A stretch of DNA of 45,054 bases. Source: Ignavibacteriae bacterium HGW-Ignavibacteriae-4 (GTDB taxonomy: Bacteria > Bacteroidota > Ignavibacteria > Kapaibacteriales > UBA2268). The notes below the pieces were generated by a model. That model ran no database searches. It saw nothing but the letters and a program-made list of their open reading frames with translations, and was not told the origin of the DNA. This document shows, piece after piece, positions 24,648 to 32,766 of the stretch (positions within the stretch are counted from its first letter, which is position 1; each line of letters starts with the position of its first letter). The DNA lies in NCBI GenBank assembly GCA_002839765.1, contig PGYR01000004.1:1-45054 (forward strand), in the 5' to 3' direction. The position numbers and the translations under genes were made by a program.

Positions 24648-25235
24648 TTAAAGTATCTTTATACCATCTATAAGCATCTGAACCGCCATCATCACCAATA
24701 TCATACCCATTAATCTCTCCAAAGCTATGAGTCCTCGCTCACGCAAAACTTTGAGTAATTTCGGTGCAAAAAGTAATATAGCCGCTGTAATAGCCCAAGC
24801 TAATATCAAAGCTAAGAACCAATGTGTCATTTTACCTGGTCCACTCTGAGTCATCAACATAAGCATAGCCAATACCGATGGTCCAGCTATAAGGGGAATA
24901 GCAAGTGGCACTATGAATGGTTCACCATCAGGTTGTGGCCCCATAAGTCCGTCAGGTGTAGGGAATATCATTCGTAAGCCAATAATTAGTAATATAATAC
25001 CACCAGATATAGTAACGGCTTCTTGTTGAAGATGTAGAAAGTTAAGCAATGGTTTACCCATAAAAAGGAAAACAAGGAGAATACCAAGAGCTATCAAAAG
25101 CTCTCTCATTATTATCACTCTTTGTCTTTTAGAATCTATTCCTTTCAGTACGGTTAATAGTACAGGTATATTACCCAATGGATCCATTAGGAAAATTAAT
25201 ACTATTGCAGAAGACCAAATACTTAGAGATTCCAT
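24648..25235 (-). CDS. MarC family integral membrane protein
   Basis: The 195-residue protein has six hydrophobic helices. Motifs are 'LIFLMDPLGNIPVLLTVLKG' in helix 1, 'GGIILLIIGLRMIF' in helix 3 and 'PLAIPLIAGPSVLAMLMLM' in helix 4, which are the conserved repeats of the MarC/YhgN/YchE family. The family's transport function is not established, despite its name. ATG 25235 directly begins the first helix. It lies upstream of the copper ATPase on the same strand, and the functional link is unknown. Confidence 0.92.
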   Translation of the reverse strand: MESLSIWSSAIVLIFLMDPLGNIPVLLTVLKGIDSKRQRVIIMRELLIALGILLVFLFMGKPLLNFLHLQQEAVTISGGIILLIIGLRMIFPTPDGLMGPQPDGEPFIVPLAIPLIAGPSVLAMLMLMTQSGPGKMTHWFLALILAWAITAAILLFAPKLLKVLRERGLIALERLMGMILVMMAVQMLIDGIKIL

Positions 25236-25562
25236 TTAATAACTATATTATTGAGCAATGACTGAAAGGTGAGTTCAAAATTAACTAAATGATAAGTTGA
25301 ATACAATCTTATTATCAGAAATGAAATTTGTCACTATTTTGAAACCCTTTTGAAAGAAATGTGTTATTATAGTTGTAATAGAATAGAATCCGCATTATTC
25401 TATATCACTGTGCTGGCTTTGATGTCAGCAAGAATAGAGCTGCCAATTAACTTGGTGGCTCTTTTTATTAGAAGAGGATTACACAGATTATTTGCTTTAA
25501 AGAAGAGAAGAGAGGTCTTGCGAGTCCTGATTTTTTATTTTAGATTGAAAAAGTTAGATACC
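25236..25562. other. Gene-free stretch beside marC holding hairpins
   Basis: The 327 bases contain no gene I can support. A 110-codon plus-strand frame from 25350 lacks any protein-like pattern and runs antisense into the decayed T9SS gene. The stretch should contain the marC promoter near its left end. The three hairpins at 25378-25466 are listed separately. Confidence 0.5.
25378..25466 (+). ncRNA. Three successive hairpins ending in a terminator; possible small RNA
   Basis: Hairpin 1 pairs ATAGAATA (25378-25385) with TATTCTAT (25396-25403). Hairpin 2 pairs TGCTGGC (25411-25417) with GTCAGCA (25424-25430), one G-T. Hairpin 3 pairs AGAGCTGCCAA (25436-25446) with TTGGTGGCTCT (25452-25462), eleven pairs including two G-T, and is followed by TTTTTATT. 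This is a plus-oriented intrinsic terminator with no plus-strand protein gene before it, so a small RNA starting near 25330-25375 is a natural explanation. The 5' end and any promoter are not clear. Alternatively, hairpin 3 terminates stray transcripts. Confidence 0.4.
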
Positions 25563-26402
25563 TACCTCAGCACTTCTAAAAACTCTGTTTTACTTATAGT
25601 TGGAGTTGTAAGATTAAGGAAGTACCTACCCGATGGGTATTGGCTGACATCGATCTGTAATTCCTTATGCCCAATGGTTTGATAACCTGAGAGTAATATA
25701 TCTAATCTAGTACCTTGGCTGTCGAAAAGCTCAAGAGTAGTTACTCCGTTTTCTGTGAGTTCAAGTGTTATTTTTGCTATACTAGATGCTATGTTGGGGT
25801 GGATGGTAAAGCGGGTGTTGGACTCAGTTTTACTAGTACTTGAAGTATTATAAAGAATTGAAAAAATATCAGATTGAGAAGTATATATGGTATTAGCAAT
25901 TGATAATTTGACTAATTCAACTTCAAAAAAGTCTCTAATTTGTTCCGTAACTCTTTGTCCAAACTATCTCACCAATAGAATCTAGTTTCATAACCCAACC
26001 ATTACCATCTTTATCACCAACTGCTATAAATCCGCCGTCTGTTGTTGGATTCATTGAGTTTATTTTTCCTCCATAACTTTTTGACCAAAGCACAGGTGGT
26101 TTATATTGAATGTCGGTAATTTGAGTTGCTTTTACCAAACAGCTATCGCTGATTATATTTGGTACTGTCCATTTATACCTATCATTCGCACTGTAAGGAT
26201 CTAGGATAGTCCAGTCTTTTCCATTATTTGGACTAAATTCTACTCTAGCCATTTCATCACCATAAAACATATAATCTCTCCACCAAATTACCACCTCACT
26301 CCCTGCTTGTAGCTTTTCACCACCAGTTGGGTAGTCTATTCTAAACTGAGCAATTGCGGAAGTCGATAGGGCAATAAATAGTAAAAATATTATGTATTTC
26401 AT
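25563..26402 (-). pseudogene. Decayed T9SS surface protein with in-frame TAG
   Basis: From ATG 26402 the frame encodes a signal peptide (1-18), a Kre9-like Ig-type domain ('YPTGGEKLQAGSEVVIWW', 'FSPNNGKDWTI', 'YKWTVPN'), and one propeller-like repeat ('WSKSYGG' ... 'GGFIAVGDKDGNGWVMKLDSIGEIVWTKSYGTN'). It then meets TAG at 25935-25937. The same frame stays open for 123 more residues to 25563. That part starts with what looks like the end of a second Kre9-like domain ('LVKLSIANTIYTSQSDIFSI') and closes with a T9SS sorting domain ('LELFDSQGTRLDILL', 'SGRYFLNLTTP'). The arrangement suggests that an internal deletion removed repeats and left a stop at the junction. The intact gene's leader is the 51-bp element copy B. 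A real stop-codon readthrough is less likely. Confidence 0.75.
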
Positions 26403-26432
26403 TTCTTTTTCTAATTGTGGTTAGTTTATACC

Positions 26433-26483
26433 TATAAAGACACATGAACAGCAAAAATGTCTCAAAAAGAGTGAAGTTTTATT
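26433..26483 (-). repeat. 51-bp leader element, copy B
   Basis: Read on the minus strand, this matches copy A (17020-17070) in 42 of 51 positions, ending in GTGTCTTTATA. It ends 30 bases before the start of the decayed T9SS gene, whereas copy A ends 3 bases before its gene. The two copies are inverted relative to each other and 9.4 kb apart. Confidence 0.7.
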
Positions 26484-26619
26484 TTTAAACATGAGAAGTG
26501 GAAGGTTCGAGAATATAAAATTGTAGTAGAATAAATCCCCCAACCTCCTAAAATTCAAGGTGGCTTCAAGCCCACTAAAAAAGTAAAAGAATACCAAAGA
26601 TAGACTTTAAAATAATTTG

Positions 26620-27861
26620 TTACGGTGCTACTATCCTCATCATCTCAGCGGCTAAGATAGCGCCATAAGTGCCGAGTGCATAGCCAAGTACCGCGAGCAA
26701 TACTCCTACTGATGCTAGAGATGGATGGAATGCCGAAGCTACTACCGGAGCAGATGCCGCACCACCAACGTTTGCCTTACTACCTACTGCTAAGAAGAAG
26801 AATGGTGATTTTATTATTTTTGCGACTATTACGAGTAAAATAACATGGAAACCCATCCAAATCAGACCGACAGCAAGTAACCCCGGATTATCGAATGTCT
26901 GAGTTACGTCCATCTTCATACCTATTGTAGCTACTAATATATATATGAAAACACTACCTATTCTTGAAGCACCAGCTCCCTCTAGGTTCCTTGCTTTTGT
27001 GAATGACAATAGTAAACCGATAGTCGTAGCAACCACTACAAGCCAAAAGAAATGGCTATTGAGTACGGATTGTTGTAGTGCAACAGAGCCGCTTGTTTCT
27101 ATGAAATTCGTTATTACATTAGCGGCGAAGTGTGAAAACGAAGTTGCTCCAAACCCTACTCCTAGTATTACCATAGTATCAGCGAGGGTGGGCATTTTTT
27201 GTACAGATAACCTGTAGCTTTCCATTGTCTCTTTTAGTCTGTCAATAGCAGATGAATCTGCTTTTAGCCATTTATCCATAGCGTCGCTTCTACCTGCCCC
27301 CCAAAGCAAGAAGGCCATCCATATATTTGCTACGATAATATCCACTGCTACCATTCCAGCATAGAATGATTGATTATACTCATACATTTCGAGCATTGCT
27401 GCTTGGTTAGCTCCACCACCTATCCAGCTACCGGCCAATGTAGAGAGGCCTCTCCAAACAGCGTCATTGCCGACTCCACCAACTACATCTGGCGAGATGA
27501 ACGACATTATCAGCACGGCGACGGGCCCACCTATAATAATTCCAACTGTTGCTGTAAAAAACATTATCAGTGCCTTATTCCCGAGCCTCATAATTCCTTT
27601 GAAATCTATACTAAGAGTAAGCAATACCAAACTCGTTGGGAGTAAATAATCTTTTGCCATAGAATATAGACTAGATGAACTATCAGAAATGACCCCAAAA
27701 GTATTGAAAAGTGAAGGTATCAGATAGCACATTAGCAAGGCTGGAATAACCTTGTAGAATTTTTTATAATATTTATTTTCTGAATTGGATGAGTAGAAAA
27801 CAAATCCTAATGTGAGAGCTAGAATACCAAAGACTATCTGATCTTGGGGAAATAAAGGCAT
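26620..27861 (-). CDS. DUF819 family membrane protein
   Basis: The 413-residue protein has about ten hydrophobic helices. The recognisable parts are 'FGVISDSSSSLYSMAKDYLLPTSLVLLTLSIDFKGI', 'TLAGSWIGGGANQAAMLE' and 'KANVGGAASAPVVASAFHPSLASVGVLLAVLGYALGTYG'. The two glycine-rich re-entrant motifs (GSWIGGGANQ and NVGGAASAPV) are the DUF819 (YjcL-like) signature, related to CitMHS/anion-type permease folds. The substrate is unknown. The gene is alone between long non-coding stretches. Confidence 0.88.
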   Translation of the reverse strand: MPLFPQDQIVFGILALTLGFVFYSSNSENKYYKKFYKVIPALLMCYLIPSLFNTFGVISDSSSSLYSMAKDYLLPTSLVLLTLSIDFKGIMRLGNKALIMFFTATVGIIIGGPVAVLIMSFISPDVVGGVGNDAVWRGLSTLAGSWIGGGANQAAMLEMYEYNQSFYAGMVAVDIIVANIWMAFLLWGAGRSDAMDKWLKADSSAIDRLKETMESYRLSVQKMPTLADTMVILGVGFGATSFSHFAANVITNFIETSGSVALQQSVLNSHFFWLVVVATTIGLLLSFTKARNLEGAGASRIGSVFIYILVATIGMKMDVTQTFDNPGLLAVGLIWMGFHVILLVIVAKIIKSPFFFLAVGSKANVGGAASAPVVASAFHPSLASVGVLLAVLGYALGTYGAILAAEMMRIVAP

Positions 27862-28194
27862 ATCAAATCCTAGTAAATAAGTGAATTTCGTTATTAAAAT
27901 ACGCTTAATATACTAAAAAATTTGTGTTTTGACTTGACTTTTTAAGATTCTGTGATTTTCTTAAGCTTAGAAATAGCTTGATTGGATTTGTGTTTTCGAT
28001 AAAGAGGATATACTATGTGTTAGTACAAATCAGAATTATTGCTTTAGGCTTTAGCCAATGGGTTAGAAGTCAACCACGCCCATATTGGACTTTGGCCACA
28101 TCTTATACTACCGCGATGCGGTATTTAGGTTGGTGCGATATCACTTGCTACAGATATTCGGTCCTCGCTGTGACAGTTACTACTAATCTGCGCA
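27862..28194. repeat. Gene-free stretch with GC-richer hairpin island (28041-28192)
   Basis: The island is visibly richer in G+C than its surroundings. It holds GGCTTTAGCC (28047-28056), CCAATGGG (28055-28062) pairing with CCCATATTGG (28079-28088) apart from a 2-base bulge, and the perfect TACCGC-GAT-GCGGTA (28109-28123). No T-run follows any of them. A plus-strand frame of 80 codons crosses it but has no protein-like pattern. Series of GC-rich palindromes between genes are typical of dispersed intergenic repeat families; I cannot see other copies in this window. Confidence 0.4.
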
Positions 28195-29118
28195 TTATAA
28201 TCCAGTCGCCTTCTTTATAAAGCCATCACTTTGAGATAGTTTGTTAGTTGCTTCATCTTTGGAGCAGTTAAGCAGGGACATAACTATTGCTGTTTTTACA
28301 TGGTGACCACTATCTTCGAGGAGTCGGGCTGCAGTGTCGTAATCCACATCGCAGATAGTCATTATTATTTTCTTGGAGCGTTCTTTTAGTTTTGCGTTGG
28401 TTTGTTTTAGGTCAACCATTACGTTGCCATAGGTTTTCCCCATTCTTATCATAGTAGCAGTAGTGAGCATATTCAGCACCAATTTCTGGGCAGTGCCGGA
28501 CTTCATTCTAGTGGAACCAGCTACGACTTCTGGACCTACATTCGGTGAGATAATCACATCTGCTCTGATTCCCATTTCTTGGATGGCAGTATGACCTGCA
28601 GTAGTTACTAATATAGTGAAACAACCTATTTCCCTTGCTTTATTAATAGCACCTAATACATAAGGCGTTCGCCCCGAGGCAGCTATTCCGCAGCATATAT
28701 CATGTTCTTTTAGCCCTGACATAATAACTTCTTCAGCACCAAAGTGAGGGTCGTCTTCCGCTCCTTCTTGCGCTACGAACATAGCTTTCTCGCCACCAGC
28801 AATTTTGCCTTGTACCAAATCTGGCTCCGAACCAAAAGTCGGAGGGCATTCGGAAGCGTCTAGTACTCCTAATCGTCCGCTAGTACCAGCACCGAAATAG
28901 AATAACCGACCACCACATTTGAATCTATCGACTATACCATCTACGGCAGTGGTTATATTGTCTAGTTCTAGCTCTACTGCATCAGCTATCAGCTTGTCTT
29001 GAGAGTTTATTATCTCTAATATTTCGTGAGTAGTAGCTATATCAATATCAGACGAAGCAGGATTGTTCTGCTCCGTCGATAGCGATGTTATATGTTTGAA
29101 TAGTTCGGATTCAGCCAT
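28195..29118 (-). CDS. murQ: N-acetylmuramic acid 6-phosphate etherase
   Basis: MurQ cleaves the lactyl ether of N-acetylmuramate 6-phosphate to give N-acetylglucosamine 6-phosphate and D-lactate, in cytoplasmic recycling of peptidoglycan sugars. The 307-residue protein has the SIS-domain signatures 'GAGTSGRLGVLDASECPPTFG' (with the catalytic Glu in ASECPPT), 'GGEKAMFVAQEGAEDD' and 'GIAASGRTPYVLGAI', followed by 'GSTRMKSGTAQKLVLNMLTTATMI'. The length is normal. The start overlaps the stop of the upstream lipoprotein gene by one base (TAATG), suggesting one transcript. No MurNAc transporter or AnmK gene is in view. Confidence 0.95.
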   Translation of the reverse strand: MAESELFKHITSLSTEQNNPASSDIDIATTHEILEIINSQDKLIADAVELELDNITTAVDGIVDRFKCGGRLFYFGAGTSGRLGVLDASECPPTFGSEPDLVQGKIAGGEKAMFVAQEGAEDDPHFGAEEVIMSGLKEHDICCGIAASGRTPYVLGAINKAREIGCFTILVTTAGHTAIQEMGIRADVIISPNVGPEVVAGSTRMKSGTAQKLVLNMLTTATMIRMGKTYGNVMVDLKQTNAKLKERSKKIIMTICDVDYDTAARLLEDSGHHVKTAIVMSLLNCSKDEATNKLSQSDGFIKKATGL

Positions 29119-29657
29119 TAGTCAAGTATAACTTGTTTATTGTCTATTAGTTGCTTGTTCATTTCTTGCATTACGGATTCGTATTCTCTTGAAATCTCAT
29201 TAGTTTTCAATCCATTTACAACATAAGGATCACTTATGATAACTGTACGATAAGTATATGATTTCGTTGGAAATTGCTTGTTCGTTGGATGAGTGTCGAA
29301 ATACTCGATTCTAACGGACCCTTTTTTGTATGTTGGATACATTTCCACGGTATATGGTGTTCCTTCATTATCCGTAAAAAATAAAGTCTGTGGTAATTCG
29401 CTATATATCGGGTCATTCTCAGTCCCAATATTTATATAAGTTATAAAATAGCCAAATTGAAGCATGTCATCTGTCAATTCTGGTGCGTTTATATCCGAAT
29501 AAAGACCGTCTCCGTTTTCCACCCAATTATTAGGTGTTATAGTATATATAAAAGTTGTATAGTCTGATTTGTATACTGTAGGATGATTATGATCATTGTT
29601 GTAAGTACAAGCCGACAACCCGAGTAGCAATGCAATTGATAAAAGTAGATATTTCAT
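29118..29657 (-). CDS. Small lipoprotein coupled to murQ
   Basis: The protein has 179 residues. The signal ends in a lipobox LSAC, with lipid-bearing Cys17. The mature part is beta-rich ('TTFIYTITPNNWVENGDGLYSDINAPELTDDML'), with a tail 'EYESVMQEMNKQLIDN'. I do not recognise a family. It precedes murQ in a two-gene unit (TAATG overlap), so a role in envelope or cell-wall metabolism is possible but only inferred from position. The 219 bases upstream should contain its promoter and that of the divergent BtuF-like gene. Confidence 0.7.
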   Translation of the reverse strand: MKYLLLSIALLLGLSACTYNNDHNHPTVYKSDYTTFIYTITPNNWVENGDGLYSDINAPELTDDMLQFGYFITYINIGTENDPIYSELPQTLFFTDNEGTPYTVEMYPTYKKGSVRIEYFDTHPTNKQFPTKSYTYRTVIISDPYVVNGLKTNEISREYESVMQEMNKQLIDNKQVILD

Positions 29658-29876
29658 TTTTATACCTTATTCTTAGTTAGTTTAAAATAATTACTTACTA
29701 AAACGAAGATTATGCAATTTGGTTATAGTTTTGTTGATATTTCTCAATAAAAAGTTAATTTGAATAAGTAAAGACGCTTTAAACTATTCGTTTTAAGTAA
29801 TATTACCTATGATTTAAAATCTAATATTTATTATCTTGTCTTTGTAAGCAGAATTATTCATCAAAATACTTTTATA

Positions 29877-30680
29877 ATGTACGAAAATTTACCGAAAAGA
29901 ATAGTCTGCCTAACAGAAGAAACAACTGAAACGCTATACAGTATAGGCGCAGATGAACTAATAGTAGGTATAACTCAGTTCGTTAAGCGCCCCAAAAGAG
30001 CGAAGAAAGAAAAGCCAATAGTATCGCGTTATATAGATGCAAAAATTGATAAAATACTGGAGCTAGAGCCAGATTTGATATTGGCGTGGTCAGATTTGCA
30101 GGCTGATATATGTGCTGAGTTGATAAAAGCAGGACAGAATGTAATGTGCTTTAATCATCGCACAATAGCAGATACTTTGAAGTTCATTGAACAGCTAGGT
30201 GCTATAGTAGGTAGATACGAAGACTCACTAGAATTTGCCAATAGCATAAGAGTGCAATTAGAAAAAGCAAGAGAAATAGGTGCTAATAGAAAGCACAAAC
30301 CAAAAGTATATTTCGAAGAGTGGGACGACCCTATTATAACTGGAATTACTTGGGTTAGCGAGCTTATAGAGCTGTGTGGTGGGACTGATGTTTACTCAGA
30401 TTTGAGTTTCAAATTCCATGCAAAAGATAGAATATTAGATTCGCCAGATAGAGTTCTGGAGCGTGATTCTGACATTATGCTTGCCTCTTGGTGTGGTAAG
30501 AAATTTAAGAAAGATGTTGTCCTCAATCGTAATGGTTGGGAAAACCTCACTTTTGTAAAAGATGATGAGATACACGAATTACCATCTGAAATAATATTGC
30601 AGCCGGGTCCGGCAGCATTAACTGATGGATTACATTTATTAATGGATATATTCGACAAATGGGAATCAAAGCAAAAATAA
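29877..30680 (+). CDS. BtuF/FhuD-like substrate-binding fold protein without signal peptide
   Basis: The 267-residue protein begins directly with the domain 'MYENLPKRIVCLTEETTETLYSIGADELIVGITQF', then 'EPDLILAW', 'CFNHRTIADTLKFIEQLGAIVGRYEDS' and 'WENLTFVKDDEIHELPSEIILQPGPAALTDGLHLL'. This is the helical-backbone metal-receptor fold (COG0614; cobalamin, siderophore or heme-binding). It has no signal peptide or lipobox, and no ABC permease or ATPase is nearby, so it is probably cytoplasmic. Such orphan, leaderless members exist, but their role is poorly known. The next gene starts 22 bases before its stop. Confidence 0.85.
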   Translation: MYENLPKRIVCLTEETTETLYSIGADELIVGITQFVKRPKRAKKEKPIVSRYIDAKIDKILELEPDLILAWSDLQADICAELIKAGQNVMCFNHRTIADTLKFIEQLGAIVGRYEDSLEFANSIRVQLEKAREIGANRKHKPKVYFEEWDDPIITGITWVSELIELCGGTDVYSDLSFKFHAKDRILDSPDRVLERDSDIMLASWCGKKFKKDVVLNRNGWENLTFVKDDEIHELPSEIILQPGPAALTDGLHLLMDIFDKWESKQK

Positions 30681-32752
30681 TATTACTACTATTGTCAGCT
30701 ACAATAGTAACTGCACAACCAGAAACAGAGACTTGGTACTTTGGTATTGGTGCGGGTATTGACTTCACTTCTGGTAAACCAGAAATGATATCAGGTCCAC
30801 TCAAAACAAATGAAGGTTGTAGTATATTCTGTAATAGGTTTGGCAAGCCATTATTCTTTACTGATGGGCAGACTATATGGAATCGTGATAATGAAGTAAT
30901 GCAAAATGGGACTGGACTAATGGGGCATCCATCTTCTACTCAATCGGCTGTTGTAGTCGAAATCCCGAACAATAAGAATCTATACTATGTAATAACAGCA
31001 CTAAATGTAGGTCGTAAACAAGGTCTTAACTACTCACTTGTGGATATGAGCTTGGACAATGGACGCGGTGCCGTAGTGAAAAAGAATATAAACCTACATG
31101 ATAGAATCCATGAAAAGATAACTGTTTGTGCAACTCCTGATTATAAGACATATTGGCTAATCACGTCAGAATATGGTAGTAATAACTACTTGGCGTATAA
31201 AATAGATTCAGCTGGGATAAACCCTATACCAGTAGTTTCTCCTGTAGGCTCAAGCAAAGATTCGCTAATAGTAAACAATTATGGATATATAAAAGCATCA
31301 CCAAATAGTAAATATATAATCAACGCTCACCAGAACAAACACAAATTAGAGCTTTCTAGTTTTGATTATAATACTGGAAAAATAAAGCTAATCGATGAAA
31401 TTGAATTAGGAGAAGGTTCTTTGACTTATGGATTAGAATTTTCACCTGATAGTAGGATTATATATGTAGGGTCCATTTTCCCTGAGTCCAAAGTGTATCA
31501 GATATTACACCCTGCACTTACTGATGTCGTTGATATTGAGTTCTACGAATTAGGTGGCTGGTCAGATGAGTATATACTTGGTGCCTTGCAATTAGGCCCA
31601 GATAAAAAGCTATATATTACTAATGATGCAGATAGTACATTAGGAGTGATTAATTACCCTTGGTTAGTCGGGGACGCCGCAAATTACCAGAAAAGAGCAC
31701 TGAAAACTATACCGGGAACATATACTACTAGAGGGTTACCTAACTTTCTCACAAACTATTTCTATGACCCAATGCTTTGTGATGATTACCTATACAATGA
31801 AAAAGATGAAGACACATCGAAAGTTAATTTAGTTCAAGAGCTACCTCCCGATGGTATTAATATTGGTTATGCCATTAGATGGATGAAAGGCGCACTTTGG
31901 TCGGAAGAGATGATTCCAATTTCAGGTGGATTCACTGCCGAATTTCAAGTACAGCTATCAAAAGGTGGCAGTGGTGAGGATATTACGAACAGAGGTGGAA
32001 CTGGTTTTGCCTTCGTTTTACAAACAAAAAGTGGCTATGAGTTGGGAACTGGAGTTGATGGACTAGCTTATGAGGGATTGGAGAATTCTTTTGTAATTGA
32101 ATTTGATCAGAATAAAGATGTTCATGATAATAACGGTAATCACTTGGCAGTACTTGCCTCTAGAGGAAAGATATCCCCTGATTATAATGTTAATGGTATA
32201 TCATCTACAAATAATATCCCCGAAATAGAACCCGATAACAACTTATATAAATGCTTAGTTTCATATCATAATAGACAACTAAAAGTATATATTTCTCCAG
32301 AGAGTTATTACTTACAACCACAATTAGTAATTGATAATTTCGATATTGAAAATTATATCGATTTGGATAAAGGTAAAGCATATATGGGTATAACGGCAGC
32401 AACAACAAATATATTTCAAGAAACTACTTTGAAGTATTTCAGATATTGCACGCAACCTATAAAAGAGGACCACACCAGTTCGACTCCTATAGATAATATC
32501 ACAGATTATAATATGCAGATAAGTCCAAACCCAGCAATTGATAATATAACTATTAACTTAGAGAATCAATACGATGTGCAAGGTTATAAGATTTATAATC
32601 TAAAAGGTGGGATAGTCAAACAAGAATCCGTTGATTACACAAGGTTACAGAATCTAAAATTAGACGTGGGAAATCTTACAAATGGTGTCTATATTATTAA
32701 GTTAGAACTTAGTACTGGTGTAAAAACCGGTAAGTTTATAATTAATAAATAA
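30659..32752 (+). CDS. T9SS-secreted protein with propeller-like N-terminus and L-type lectin-like domain
   Basis: The protein has 697 residues: signal peptide (about 1-20), then a Bacteroidota propeller-type region opening 'WYFGIGAGIDFTSG' and 'FFTDGQTIWNRDNEVMQNGTGLMGHPSSTQSAVVV' (about 25-360). A legume/L-type lectin-like domain follows (about 390-605; 'GGTGFAFVLQTKSGYELGTG', 'NSFVIEFDQNKDV'). The end (about 615-697) is a T9SS sorting domain with 'MQISPNPAIDNITINL', 'YKIYNLKGGIVKQE' and 'TNGVYIIKLELS'. It is thus exported to the surface, where the lectin-like domain could bind glycans. Start ATG 30659 lies inside the previous gene (22-base overlap) and is directly followed by the signal peptide. 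Confidence 0.85.
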   Translation: MGIKAKIILLLLSATIVTAQPETETWYFGIGAGIDFTSGKPEMISGPLKTNEGCSIFCNRFGKPLFFTDGQTIWNRDNEVMQNGTGLMGHPSSTQSAVVVEIPNNKNLYYVITALNVGRKQGLNYSLVDMSLDNGRGAVVKKNINLHDRIHEKITVCATPDYKTYWLITSEYGSNNYLAYKIDSAGINPIPVVSPVGSSKDSLIVNNYGYIKASPNSKYIINAHQNKHKLELSSFDYNTGKIKLIDEIELGEGSLTYGLEFSPDSRIIYVGSIFPESKVYQILHPALTDVVDIEFYELGGWSDEYILGALQLGPDKKLYITNDADSTLGVINYPWLVGDAANYQKRALKTIPGTYTTRGLPNFLTNYFYDPMLCDDYLYNEKDEDTSKVNLVQELPPDGINIGYAIRWMKGALWSEEMIPISGGFTAEFQVQLSKGGSGEDITNRGGTGFAFVLQTKSGYELGTGVDGLAYEGLENSFVIEFDQNKDVHDNNGNHLAVLASRGKISPDYNVNGISSTNNIPEIEPDNNLYKCLVSYHNRQLKVYISPESYYLQPQLVIDNFDIENYIDLDKGKAYMGITAATTNIFQETTLKYFRYCTQPIKEDHTSSTPIDNITDYNMQISPNPAIDNITINLENQYDVQGYKIYNLKGGIVKQESVDYTRLQNLKLDVGNLTNGVYIIKLELSTGVKTGKFIINK

Positions 32753-32766
32753 AGACCTTAGCCCAG

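Noticed and set aside
25350-25682. 110-codon plus-strand open frame beside marC
   Set aside because: It overlaps the hairpins and runs antisense through the T9SS tail of the decayed gene; the translation has no protein-like pattern and no clear start site.
27978-28220. 80-codon frame across the GC-richer island
   Set aside because: It is made of palindromic sequence and extends into the antisense of murQ; composition suggests repeat sequence rather than coding.
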